This document shows positions 42,666-51,625 of a stretch of 52,357 nucleotides of DNA, in pieces. A program made the translations under genes and the position numbers. The stretch's first letter is position 1. Every line of letters starts with the position of its first letter. Origin of the DNA: Lewinellaceae bacterium (GTDB lineage: Bacteria > Bacteroidota > Bacteroidia > Chitinophagales > Saprospiraceae); the NCBI GenBank assembly GCA_016708875.1, contig JADJFA010000025.1:1-52357 (forward strand), written 5' to 3'. The notes under the pieces were generated by a model. The model searched no databases. It was not told the origin of the DNA and worked only from the letters and a program-made list of their open reading frames with translations.

Positions 42666-43942
42666 ATGGAATTGCTAATGATTTTGATTTTTGTACTTGG
42701 CTATTTGGCCATTGCATTTGAACACGGCATAAAAATCAACAAGGCTGCCAGCGCGCTCCTCACCGGAGTGCTTTGCTGGACGGTGTACATCCTCTCCGAG
42801 ACGGATAAAGAATTGGTTTCGAGTCAGTTGGCCGAACATCTTTCCACCATATCGGGCATCTTGTTTTTTCTGCTCGGCGCTATGGTCATCGTGGAGTTGA
42901 TTGACGCGCACGATGGTTTCGATCTTGTCACAAAACGCATCAGCACTACCGATAAGCGGCGGCTTTTATGGATCACCTGTTTCATCACATTTTTCCTTTC
43001 AGCCATTCTCGACAACCTGACGACTACCATCGTGATGGTCAGTTTGTTGCGGAAAATTGTGGAGGATCGTGAAGATCGTCTTTTACTGGTGGGCATGGTA
43101 GTCATTGCTGCCAATGCAGGAGGCGCTTGGTCTCCCTTGGGAGACGTGACCACCACCATGCTTTGGATCGGAGGTCAAATCACAGCATTGAACATTGTTA
43201 AAATGCTTTTCCTGCCCAGTTTGGTTTGCCTGCTCGTCCCGCTCCTCTTGCTTTCCAGGAAAATGAAAGGCAAAGTACAGAAACCAGTTCTGGAAAACCA
43301 CAACCACTTGAGTACTACCCTTTTTGAACGAAATTCCGTATTTGGACTGGGGATCGGGGCCCTGCTTTTTGTCCCTATTTTTAAAACAGTCACGCACTTG
43401 CCGCCCTACATGGGTATGCTGCTCGGCCTCGGTGCAATGTGGGTGCTGACGGAACTGATCCATAGCTCAAAAGATGAAGTCGAAAAAGGCCCACGTTCCG
43501 TGAATCACGCCTTACGCAAGATTGATACACCCAGTATTTTGTTCTTCCTTGGAATTTTGGTGGCCGTTACCGCACTCGAAAGTGTGGGCACACTGCACCA
43601 TTTGGCTGAATGGCTCGACCACACGGTCGGAAATATCACGGCCATTGGTGTGTTGATAGGCTTTCTTTCAGCCATCGTTGACAACGTGCCACTCGTGGCT
43701 GCGGCCCAGGGAATGTACGACCTGAATACCTACCCTCCCGACAGTTTTTTCTGGGAACTCATCGCTTATTGCGCGGGCACTGGCGGTAGTACACTCATCA
43801 TTGGATCGGCAGCGGGTGTGGCCGCAATGGGCATGGATAACATCAATTTTTTCTGGTATTTAAAACGCATTTCTTTTTGGCGGCCGTAGGGTATTTAGCC
43901 GGTGTAGCAGTGTACGTGGTGCAACACGCACTGTTATCTTGA
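42666..43942 (+). CDS. nhaD: Sodium:proton antiporter NhaD (C-terminal homopolymer frameshift)
   Basis: IT-superfamily inner-membrane antiporter that exchanges Na+ for H+. Signature pieces: FEHGIKINKAASALLTGVL, FFLLGAMVIVELIDAHDGFD, LSAILDNLTTTIVMVSLLRK, VIAANAGGAWSPLGDVTTTM and LSAIVDNVPLVAAAQGMYDL. The uninterrupted frame stops at 43889, but restoring one T in the run at about 43872 continues FLAAVGYLAGVAVYVVQHAL to a TGA at 43940-43942, giving a normal last helix. The total is about 425 residues. ATG 42666 is chosen over the TTG at 42660. A second antiporter gene converges on it 10 bases away. Confidence 0.9.
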
Positions 43943-43952
43943 ACAACCTCTT

Positions 43953-45152
43953 TTAATTGGTCGGCTTTTTCACACCTGTCAACCTTGCCGCAAACGCTAC
44001 CGTAGTACCCTGCACCAGAATGGACGCGATGACTATCACAAATGCGATGTTGAATATCTTGGCTGCGTCGGGTACTTTAAAAACAACTGGAATGAGGGCA
44101 AAAACGATGGGTGTTGCCCCACGCAAGCCTACCCAGGCGTAAAACATTTTAGCCTGCCAACCCACATTTTTGAAAAACGACAGGGAGAGACCAACCCCAA
44201 TTGGTCGCGCTATAAAAATAAGTGCAGCCGCGAGCATAAGCCCTTCCATAATTACCGCAGGCAAATCCCGTACGTATACCTGTAGGCCCAAAATCAGGAA
44301 CAAACTGGTTTCCATCAGCCAGGCCAGGCTTTCGAAGAAGTGGATGTTGATGTCGCGTTGTGCCCAGGGAGAATTTCCCAAAATGACGCCCGCCACGTAC
44401 ACCGATAAAAACGCACTGCCGCCCAGCAGGTCATTCACCGCGTACAAGATAACTACCCAGGCAAGCAATACGATGGGGAATTGACCACGTTTGAGTGGAA
44501 TTCGTATCACCAGTAAGTGTATCAGCCGACCCGCCAATAAACCCGTGCCCAATCCCACCACCATGGTTTGAATAAAATCGCCAACCAGAGAAAAGGAATT
44601 AATTCCTGCACTGCCGGGCAAAAGCATGGCAGTGATACTAAGTGTCAGGAAAAAAGCCATGGGATCGTTCGCACCGGATTCCAATTCAAGGACTTCGCGT
44701 ACCCCGGATTTAAGCTTGAGGTTGGTGTTTTCCATGATTGAAAAAACGGCAGCAGCATCCGTTGCAGAAACCACGGCGCCCAGTAGCAACGAATACAACC
44801 AGGGCCAGTCCAGCAGCCAATGTGCGAGCGCTGCAATTACAAACATGGTCGTCACTACGCCCAGTGTTGCCAGAGAGATTCCTTGCCATAGAATCGGGCG
44901 GAATGACTTCCAATTGGCCTCAAAACCACCCGTAAAAATGATAATACAAAGCGCGAGTTCGCTCAAATGCAGGGTGAGCGTCGGGTAATTATAGTCAAAA
45001 TCAAAACTGCCACCATTGCCAAATGCAAGTCCAAGGGCGAGGGTTGCCAGCAAGGTCGGTGCTCCAAATCGCGCGGCAAAACGGCTGGCCACTAAGTTGA
45101 GGATAATGAAGATTGCAGCAGCAAGAAGAATGGTCGGGTAAGTAAAATGCAT
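43953..45152 (-). CDS. Cation:proton antiporter, CPA1/NhaP2-like
   Basis: A 399-residue protein with 12-13 predicted membrane segments of the Na+/H+ exchanger superfamily. The catalytic half-helix motifs are ALCIIIFTGGFEANW, LLGAVVSATDAAAVFSIM (ND-like TDAAA) and VLELESGANDPMAFFLTL with the acidic pair (GANDP). The last third has YAWVGLRGATPIVFALIP. There is no cytosolic TrkA_C or CorC domain, so it is a minimal form. Specificity (Na+ or K+) is not determinable. A -7 box lies 24 bases upstream. It is convergent with nhaD. Confidence 0.88.
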   Translation of the reverse strand: MHFTYPTILLAAAIFIILNLVASRFAARFGAPTLLATLALGLAFGNGGSFDFDYNYPTLTLHLSELALCIIIFTGGFEANWKSFRPILWQGISLATLGVVTTMFVIAALAHWLLDWPWLYSLLLGAVVSATDAAAVFSIMENTNLKLKSGVREVLELESGANDPMAFFLTLSITAMLLPGSAGINSFSLVGDFIQTMVVGLGTGLLAGRLIHLLVIRIPLKRGQFPIVLLAWVVILYAVNDLLGGSAFLSVYVAGVILGNSPWAQRDINIHFFESLAWLMETSLFLILGLQVYVRDLPAVIMEGLMLAAALIFIARPIGVGLSLSFFKNVGWQAKMFYAWVGLRGATPIVFALIPVVFKVPDAAKIFNIAFVIVIASILVQGTTVAFAARLTGVKKPTN

Positions 45153-45175
45153 AGTGGCCTAACAAATGAAGTGGC

Positions 45176-45183
45176 CAAATATA
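45176..45183 (-). promoter_or_regulatory. -7 box TATATTTG for the CPA1 antiporter
   Basis: Minus-strand TATATTTGGCC matches the consensus, 24 bases ahead of the ATG at 45152. Confidence 0.6.
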
Positions 45184-45260
45184 GCAAAAATTTGAAGAAC
45201 TCAACAGGAGGCAAACCATGGAGGCCATAGAATTGCCAACTTTGCGGCTTCAAATTCAGC

Positions 45261-46572
45261 ATGAATAATATGCACTACGAAAATACCCTTGCCTTTGCCC
45301 GCGCACTCGATGCGAAAGACCCGCTCAAGCACTTTCGCGAGCAGTTTATTTTTCCGAAATATTCCAATACTGATAGTCTCACTTCAATTGAGAATATCAG
45401 TAACGATGTTCGCTATTTCTGTGGCAACTCCCTCGGCCTCCAACCTAAAACGGTCCGCCAGGCCCTTCTGCACGAACTTGACCAATGGGCCGAACACGGT
45501 GTGGAAGGCCACTTTCGCGGTGAATTGCCCTGGATGCACTACCACAAATTCCTAACGGCACAAAGCGCACGGCTTGTCGGCGCACTCCCGCACGAGGTAG
45601 TGGTGATGAATACCCTGACCGTGAACCTACATTTGATGATGGCGTCGTTTTACCGACCTACCCCTACTCGCTACAAAATCGTGATGGAAGCGGGTGCTTT
45701 CCCCAGCGATCAGTACGCGATGGAAACTCAGGTAAAATGGCATGGCTACGATCCGGAAAAAGCCATCGTGGAAGTTGCCCCTCGTACTGGCGAGGATACT
45801 TTGCGAATAGAAGATATTGTAGAAATTATTGAAAATGAGGGAGATACCGTTGCGCTCGTTATGTTTGGTGGGGTTAATTACTACACCGGGCAATTCTACG
45901 ATTTGGAAAAATAACGCTGCTGGGCATCGCGTTGGGGCGAAAGTGGGCTTTGACCTGGCGCATACTGCGGGCAATTTGCCGCTCCAATTGCACGAGTGGG
46001 GACCCGACTTTGCCGTTTGGTGCAGTTACAAATACCTGAACTCAGGGCCTGGTGGACCATCGGGTGCATTTGTACACGAGCGGCACGCCAATTCACCTGA
46101 TTTGCCGCGATTTGCAGGCTGGTGGGGACACGATGAAACCGAGCGTTTTAAGATGAAAAAGGGGTTTCGCCCAATGCCTGGCGCGGAAGGTTGGCAACTG
46201 AGTAATGCGCAAATTTTTTCCTTTGCTGCGCACAAAGCCAGTCTTGATATTTTTGATGCGGCGGGAATAGAAAACCTGCGGGCCAAAAGTCTGCAACTCA
46301 CGGGCTTTCTCGAACAAGTGCTGAAAGAAGCAGATAGCGGGCGTAACTTGTTCAAAATCATCACACCAAGCGAACCAGCCCAGCGTGGTTGTCAACTCTC
46401 GCTACTCACAGATAATCGTGGAAAAGCGCTCTTCGATTTTCTGGCAGAAAAAGGCGTGATTGCAGATTGGCGTGAACCAAACGTGATTCGATTTGCACCT
46501 GTGCCGTTGTACAATTCTTTTGAGGATGTGTGGCAAGTGGGGCAATTGGTGGCGGGTTTTCCAACAACATAG
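45261..46572 (+). CDS. kynU: Kynureninase (two homopolymer deletions)
   Basis: PLP enzyme of tryptophan degradation: kynurenine to anthranilate and alanine. The first part (YFCGNSLGLQPKTVRQAL, HFRGELPWMHYHKFLT, NTLTVNLHLMMASFYRP, EAGAFPSDQYAMETQ) runs to an artificial stop at 45912. The rest (GHRVGAKVGFDLAHTAGN, VWCSYKYLNSGPGGPSGAF with the PLP Lys, RFAGWWGHDE, RGCQLSL, RFAPVPLYNSFEDV) continues in another frame. Restoring one A in the run at about 45908 and one G at about 45923 joins them exactly, for 437 residues, the normal length. No other kyn gene is present, so it may support quinolinate/NAD synthesis or catabolism elsewhere. Confidence 0.93.
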
Positions 46573-46640
46573 TTCACAATAGAACACATAGTTCGAAAAT
46601 CGAGCGTTTAAAACTATGTGTTCTATTGTGAACTATGTGG
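46563..46640. repeat. Inverted repeat between kynU and the TlpA-like gene
   Basis: Left arm 46563-46592 (acaacatagttcacaatag with continuation) and right arm about 46608-46640 (ctattgtgaactatgtggtt) are complementary over about 30 bp. Words of atagttc recur within the arms. It overlaps the kynU stop and can act as a two-way terminator. Confidence 0.85.
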
Positions 46641-46659
46641 TTGGAAAATGCGATACGGT

Positions 46660-47154
46660 TTACCCCTTTTTCTTCAATTCCTTGAAAAGTTCTTCCAGTT
46701 CCAGCTCATCGCCGGGTGTGTAGCCCGTATGCTCGAAGACGATGTTGCCCTTTTGGTCAAGCACGAAAGTGTAGGGCACGGATTGTATATTGGCTACCGT
46801 CTGTAATTCTTTGGAAGGGTCGAGCAGGACGCGGTATTTCCATCCCTTTTCTTTTACCATGGCGGGAACCTTGGCGGCGGAGCGGGCATCGTCTACGCTG
46901 ATAGCTACAAGTTCCATGTCGTAATCTTTCTGCCAGTCCTCGTAGTAATCCATGATGGCGTCCAGTTCTTTTTTGCAGGGGGAGCACCAGGTGGCCCAGA
47001 AGCTGATAACGGTTATTTTACCAGTTTTGCCAAGTTCTTGCACATTAAGCGATTGACCTTCAAGGGTTTTAATGTTGGCAGAAGGCAGTGTTTTCTGTGC
47101 GAAAATGGAGCTGGCCGTAAAAATTAAGGCCAACAAAAGGAACGTTTTTTTCAT
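46660..47154 (-). CDS. TlpA-family thioredoxin-like protein
   Basis: A 164-residue exported thiol-disulphide oxidoreductase. ATG 47154 opens the signal peptide MKKTFLLLALIFTASSIFAQ; the active-site motif is FWATWCSPCKKEL (Cys57, Cys60), and the cis-Pro is in SVPYTFVLDQ. Residues NIVFEHTGYTPGDELEL form the end of the fold. Probably periplasmic, keeping cysteines reduced, for example in cytochrome maturation. The -7 box at 47205-47212 fits this start rather than the longer frame from 47247. Confidence 0.9.
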   Translation of the reverse strand: MKKTFLLLALIFTASSIFAQKTLPSANIKTLEGQSLNVQELGKTGKITVISFWATWCSPCKKELDAIMDYYEDWQKDYDMELVAISVDDARSAAKVPAMVKEKGWKYRVLLDPSKELQTVANIQSVPYTFVLDQKGNIVFEHTGYTPGDELELEELFKELKKKG

Positions 47155-47204
47155 TGCTAAAAAATTGACGGAAAAATTAGGTGGTGGGAAAGTTAAAGCG
47201 GTGA

Positions 47205-47212
47205 CAAATGTA
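47205..47212 (-). promoter_or_regulatory. -7 box TACATTTG for the TlpA-like gene
   Basis: Minus-strand TACATTTGTCACC matches the consensus 51 bases ahead of the ATG at 47154. Confidence 0.6.
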
Positions 47213-47271
47213 GACCGACTTCTAAAAGTTAGGTTCTGATTAACCAAGGTTTAACCTAACCGATACTATTG

Positions 47272-47338
47272 GAACACAGATGACACGGATTAATTTGATC
47301 TGTTTAATCCGTGTCTAATCCGTGTCATCAGTGTTCCC
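47272..47338. repeat. Inverted repeat ggaacac...gtgttcc
   Basis: Left arm ggaacacagatgacacggat with ttaa, right arm ttaatccgtgtctaatccgtg then tcatcagtgttcc. The outer 14 bases pair well and the duplicated atccgtgt allows alternative folds. It follows the ABC-F stop on the minus strand and probably terminates it. Confidence 0.75.
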
Positions 47339-47343
47339 AAGGT

Positions 47344-48981
47344 CTAAACCATCACCCCATCCTCATACATCTCAGCTTTCAATTGAATCACTTTTTCACT
47401 GTGTACATAATCGTGATAGCTCATGTACTGATCAATGAGACCATTCGGCGTGATTTCAATAATGCGGTTGGCTACCGAGTCCAGAATCTGATAGTCATGG
47501 GAAGTGAAAATGATGTTGCCGACAAACTCCTGCAAACCATTGTTCAATGCCGTAATAGACTCCAGATCAAGGTGATTGGTCGGTTCGTCCAAAATCAAAA
47601 AGTTAGGATTGGAAAGCATGATTTTCGACATCATACAACGCACTTTTTCGCCTCCTGACAATACGCCGGAGCGCTTGAATACCTCCTCGCCACCGAACAA
47701 CATGCGCCCAAGAAATCCGCGTATAAACGACTCGTCTTTGTCCTTGGAATACTGCCGCAACCAATCAATCAGGTTCATATCCTGATCGCCAGCAAAATAT
47801 TCGCTGTTATCGTTGGGGAGATATTGGCGTTGGATCGTCTGTCCGTATTGGAATTCGCCTTCAAAGTTCTTGTCCTCTCCAGCGAGAATATCGAAAAAGG
47901 CAGTTACAGCAGATGCATTACGGCTCAACACGGCAATTTTCTCGCCTTTATTGAAACGCAAATACAGGTCTTTGAAAAGGTATTCACCGGTGTTATTCCT
48001 TTTCGACAGTTTTTCGACATTCAGGATAACATCACCGGGTTCTCTTTCGGGTCTGAATGCAATATAGGGGTAGCGGCGGCTCGACACTTGCAACTCCTCC
48101 AGATTCAATTTTTCCAGGGCTTTTTTACGGCTGGTGGCTTGTTTGGATTTAGAAGCATTGGCCGAGAAGCGCGCGATAAATTCCATCATCTCCTGGCGTT
48201 TTGTCTCCACTTTTTTGTTCTTATCGGCCATTTGCCGAGACATGAGCTGACTGGCCTCGTACCAGAATGTGTAGTTGCCGGTGAACATCCGGATCTTGCC
48301 AAAATCCACGTCCACAATATTGGTACACACCATATCCAGGAAGTGGCGGTCGTGGGATACAACGATGACTATATTCTGGTAATCAGCGAGAAAATCACAG
48401 AGCCAGTCGGAAGTTTCCGCATCCAAATCGTTGGTCGGTTCGTCCATCAGCAGAATATCAGGGGAGCCAAACAGTGCTTGTGCGAGCAACACCTTTACGC
48501 GCTCTGAACCGTTCAGGTCTTTCACCAACCTATTGTGCAGGGATTCATGTACGCCCAGATTGCTGAGCAACTCAGCCGCGTCGGTTTCGGCCATCCAGCC
48601 ATTCATTTCGCCAAATTCATGTTCGAGTTCTGCCGCCCGCATTGAGTCGGCTTCGCTCGCATTGGGATTGTCGTAAATGGCGTTTTTTTCTTGCATAATA
48701 TCATAGAGCCGCCGGTGCCCCATGATCACGGTGTCAAGCACCGGGTATTCATCAAACGCAAAGTGGTTCTGGCTCAAAACGGCCATGCGCTCTCCGGGCG
48801 TTATTTCCAGGTTGCCCCGGGTACTTTCGATTTCCCCAGAAAGCACTTTCAAAAAGGTGGATTTGCCGGCTCCATTCGCCCCGATTACGCCATAACAATT
48901 GCCCTTTACAAATTTCAGATTAACGTCGTCAAAGAGCACGCGTTTCCCAAATTGAACTGAAACGTTGTTTACTGATAGCAT
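47344..48981 (-). CDS. ABC-F family ATP-binding protein (YbiT-like)
   Basis: A cytosolic ABC-F protein of 545 residues acting on the ribosome rather than in transport. The first nucleotide domain has a canonical Walker A, GANGAGKST (residues 34-42), and Walker B ILLMDEPTNDLD, but its signature is LNGSERVKV instead of LSGGE. The linker (MADKNKKVETKRQEMMEF, ANASKSKQATSRKKALEKL) is the ABC-F tether. The second domain keeps LSGGEKVRC and LILDEPTNHLD, but its P-loop reads LSRNASAVTAFF, lacking the Lys. I recall the same degeneracy in related Bacteroidota sequences, so it is probably a family trait. The antibiotic-resistance role seen in some ABC-Fs cannot be inferred. Confidence 0.92.
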   Translation of the reverse strand: MLSVNNVSVQFGKRVLFDDVNLKFVKGNCYGVIGANGAGKSTFLKVLSGEIESTRGNLEITPGERMAVLSQNHFAFDEYPVLDTVIMGHRRLYDIMQEKNAIYDNPNASEADSMRAAELEHEFGEMNGWMAETDAAELLSNLGVHESLHNRLVKDLNGSERVKVLLAQALFGSPDILLMDEPTNDLDAETSDWLCDFLADYQNIVIVVSHDRHFLDMVCTNIVDVDFGKIRMFTGNYTFWYEASQLMSRQMADKNKKVETKRQEMMEFIARFSANASKSKQATSRKKALEKLNLEELQVSSRRYPYIAFRPEREPGDVILNVEKLSKRNNTGEYLFKDLYLRFNKGEKIAVLSRNASAVTAFFDILAGEDKNFEGEFQYGQTIQRQYLPNDNSEYFAGDQDMNLIDWLRQYSKDKDESFIRGFLGRMLFGGEEVFKRSGVLSGGEKVRCMMSKIMLSNPNFLILDEPTNHLDLESITALNNGLQEFVGNIIFTSHDYQILDSVANRIIEITPNGLIDQYMSYHDYVHSEKVIQLKAEMYEDGVMV

Positions 48982-49264
48982 CCCCTAATAAATTTTTTTT
49001 TGAAAAAGGGCGCAAAATTGCTAAAAGTTAGTGAGGGTTGATAGAGTTCATGAAGGGTTTGGGAGGTAGAGTTTATATTTGTACTCGGACAAGGTCATTT
49101 TTGTGCAATTCAGGTGCAAAATTGAGCAAAGGGTGGGCAGATTTTACACGAGCTGTTTTCGCAGATGTTACCAGTATCACTCAAAGATAAATCCTCATAA
49201 CATCTCGTAAATATCTCTCATCCAGCGCCTTCTCTAGGGTACACAATTTCCTCAATTCAAACTA
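48982..49264. other. Intergenic region, mostly empty
   Basis: A plus-strand TATATTTG at 49074-49081 fits the -7 consensus, but I find no coding frame or recognisable RNA fold downstream of it. A minus-strand reading (KALDERYLRDVM, about 49190-49240) is short and unconvincing. Confidence 0.35.
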
Positions 49265-50075
49265 TCACCATTGAACACATTTACAATCCACCAATTCGTT
49301 GATGCCGTTCACTTTACCCCGAGAGCTTTGTGCTGCCAGAAATGCCATATCTTCCTCGCCGGGCGTGTCAAAATCCACCTGGTAGTGGTGACGATCCAAA
49401 GCGATAGCCTTTAAATGCCTCCTCGATTCCGGCGAAATAGTTTTTGTAAAATCTCGGTTTGTGGTACAGGATCGGGCGGATGTTAATGTTTTTCAAGCGG
49501 TTCAAGGAATTCCTTGGTGTATTTTTGAATCTGGGATCTTGTTCATTCCGCGTGTCTCTTCGATGTCTACCACAGGCGGTAAATCCACCCGATTTCAACT
49601 TGACCGCCCGACTAAATTGCAGACCTGGTCTTTGACACTGATATCGGGAAGGAAAAGTGATACGCGCCCCGAATAATGCCTGCTTCCCGTGCGCCTTTCG
49701 AAGTTCCGTTCAAATTCGGGTCTTTCGTCCAGGTACCCTCCGTGGCTTTCATGAAAGCAAATGTGACACGTATACTTCCCACCTTCATGTTTCTTCACCC
49801 GTTTCAGTCCACGCGACTTTGCCATTTGCTTACGTCAATTCCATGTTTGGTAACGCCCCGGGATGCCGGATTCAGCTGTTTGTACTCGCCGCCAATACAG
49901 TGGATACTCGATCAGAAAACAGAGGCGATAACGCCAGTTCGGGACTGAAAATCAACACGATTATGAACACCACTGTCAATGTTGTCCAAAATTTTCGGGC
50001 ATCGCCCTTGCTGCGGAACGTAGTCGGGCGGGATGATGGAGAGTTTTTGAAAAAGGACGTAGGGTTGCAAGAGTG
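49265..50075 (-). CDS. GH25 lysozyme (muramidase), frameshifted
   Basis: Peptidoglycan-cleaving glycoside hydrolase family 25. Piecing frames together on the minus strand gives a membrane segment (FWTTLTVVFIIVLI, about 49965-50010), then ESGIPGRY, the catalytic-domain start KHGIDVSKWQSRVDWKRVK (about 49790-49850) and FAFMKATEGTW. Next come AGIIRGAYHFFLPD, the DLPPVVDIEE motif with the catalytic acidic residues (near 49570), RPILYHKPRFYKNYF, MAFWQH-like sequence and VNGINELVDCKCVQW before the TGA at 49265-49267. This is the typical order for GH25 with an N-terminal anchor. At least eight indels occur; the start near 50075 is approximate. I interpret the damage as sequence error. Confidence 0.75.
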
Positions 50076-50172
50076 GCAGTTGCAGTGGCAGTACACAAAG
50101 CAATGGGGATCCTTTTCTCCTCGCCGCATATTGAAGCGGTTAGAAGTGACACTTTTTTAAAAAGTGTCACTT

Positions 50173-50953
50173 CTAAGCTCCCTTAAACACCGGCTTCCGC
50201 TTCTCCAAAAACGCCGCTACGCCTTCGTGGTAATCCTCCGTTTTACCAGCCAGGGTTTGAAGTCGGTCTTCCACAGCGGTTTGGTCAGTGGAAATCGTTG
50301 GAGAAACTTTGATTCAAAACCTGTTTGGTAAGTGCAAGTCCATATTAACGGGCGTTTGCGCCAGTGTTTCGGCCAATTTAAGGCTATCTTCAGCAAAACT
50401 TTCGTCGGGAAAATCTTCCAGATCATCCCCTCGCTGAGGCTTCCGTGGCCGGAATTTTATCAGAAAGCATCATCAATGCCGTTGCACGTTGAAAGCCCGA
50501 CAAGGCGCGGAAAAGTCCAGGTTCCGCCCCTGTCCGGGATCAGGGCCGAGGCTTTGGAAAATGCCTGGGTAAATGAGGCCGAGGCGGTAGCTACGGTGAT
50601 GTCGCAAGCAAGGGCAATATTGGCGCCGGCACCTGCCGCCACACCGTTCACGGCACCACTACTGGCTTTTCCAAATGCCGGATTCTCAATACGATCGGGT
50701 TTGTAACCCGTGAAATGATCTCAGCCAAGGAGGACCGTTCGGGTCGGTTACCTCCTCGCAAATCCTCTCCGGCGCAAAGCTTACCCGTGCCGGTGAGGTA
50801 CACTGCCCCGGATCGCGGGTCGTTTTCACAAGTATCCAAAAGCTCTCAGGATTTCCTTTCGCATGGCGTGGTGCATAGAATTGAACACCTGAGGGCGATT
50901 GAAAGGTGATGCGGGCTACGGCGTTTGTCAATTTAGAAAAGAATATGTTTCAT
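50173..50953 (-). CDS. Enoyl-CoA hydratase/isomerase family protein (frameshifted)
   Basis: Crotonase-fold enzyme of fatty-acid or phenylacetyl-CoA metabolism. From the ATG at 50953 the corrected reading is MKHILFSKLTNAVARITFNR, then VFNSMHHAMRKEILRAF, LTGTGKAFCAGEDL (oxyanion loop and CAGEDL), RHLEKPVVGAVNGVAAGAGA, ANIALACDITVAT, FTQAFSKASALIPD, GGTWTFPRLVG and the C-terminal GVAAFLEKRKPVFKGA, with TAG at 50173-50175. About 260 residues, the family length. The position LIPDxGGTW resembles PaaG-type isomerases, but the assignment to a pathway is uncertain. At least six indels are present. Confidence 0.82.
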
Positions 50954-50986
50954 ATCGAAGTAGAAATTTTGTGTGTGAATGAAAAT

Positions 50987-51293
50987 TCATAACCGTTTTT
51001 GCCACACATTCGGGTGGCGCGCTCGATGCATCAGCACGTGTTACGCACGGGCGTTTTGTTTCATTCACCATATAGAAAACTTTTATAGAAGAAATTTGTG
51101 AAAACAGTGCCATTCGTACTCCGCCCTCTTTTTCTATAAAATCATTTGCGGGTTGTCAGCTTGAATTTGGTCAGTGTCAATTAGGCGTATCCAAAAATCG
51201 GTCAGAAAGGCCAGCCGATTTGTCCTCGTACCAATCACATATTTCCCGCAAGTCCTCGATTGCCAGACAGGAGAATTTAACGGCGTATTGCAT
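50987..51293 (-). CDS. ParE/RelE-type toxin (frameshifted)
   Basis: The start codon at 51291-51293 opens MQYAVKFSCLAIEDLREICD then WYEDKSAGLSDRFLD. A one-base error near 51185 is followed by LIDTDQIQADNPQM, then YRKRGGVRMALFSQ, KVFYMVNETK and VLMHRARHPNVWQKRL, ending at a TGA (50987-50989). Order and spacing match RelE/ParE toxins: DLxEixdWYe, the NPxM segment, RrAll-like strand, and the closing H.aRHP..W motif. Restored length is about 102 residues. ParE acts on gyrase and RelE on ribosome-bound mRNA; the RHPNVW ending favours the ParE-like branch common in Bacteroidota. The gene lies 34 bases before the hydratase start. It was found only by translating across frames. Confidence 0.72.
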
Positions 51294-51534
51294 GGTTTTG
51301 CTTGCAGGGCTTGCTTTTACTTCGTGTCCGCGAAATTTCATCGTCAGCGTCCGCATGATAACGGCTTACTCGATCTGGATAGTAAGGCCGACTCAACTTC
51401 GTTAAGCACCTGTTATCAGCGAGTCTGTTTCATCAAAAAGCAAATTTTCGATCACAGTTCGATAAGATTCTCGTCGTCTGGAAGTGGCCAGGCGACCAAT
51501 AATATCGGAGTTTCACCTGAATCGAGATTCCCAT
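51290..51534 (-). CDS. Probable antitoxin partner (frameshifted)
   Basis: The interval between the promoter at 51550-51557 and the toxin start has room for about 81 codons beginning at ATG 51534, the size of a usual antitoxin, and ends against the toxin start. Pieces such as NLIEL, LLFDETDSL and LNEVESALL in consecutive frames resemble the helical N-terminal part of Bacteroidota addiction-module antitoxins (short acidic helices followed by a basic C-terminus, here about SRTRSKSKP). The frame is broken several times, so the identity rests mainly on position and context. Confidence 0.42.
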
Positions 51535-51549
51535 AATCTGAATTTAGTG

Positions 51550-51557
51550 CAAAAGTA
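51550..51557 (-). promoter_or_regulatory. -7 box TACTTTTG for the toxin-antitoxin operon
   Basis: Minus-strand TACTTTTGCAC matches the consensus, with a leader of roughly 10 bases to the proposed antitoxin ATG. Confidence 0.5.
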
Positions 51558-51625
51558 ACGCCCTGATTTCCCACTTCAACCTTCTTCTCTGGTGACATTG
51601 AGGACAAACCAAGACATTTTAGAGC

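Noticed and set aside
45261..46572. kynU as a true pseudogene
   Set aside because: Two single-base homopolymer corrections restore all motifs and the full length exactly, so sequence error is more likely.
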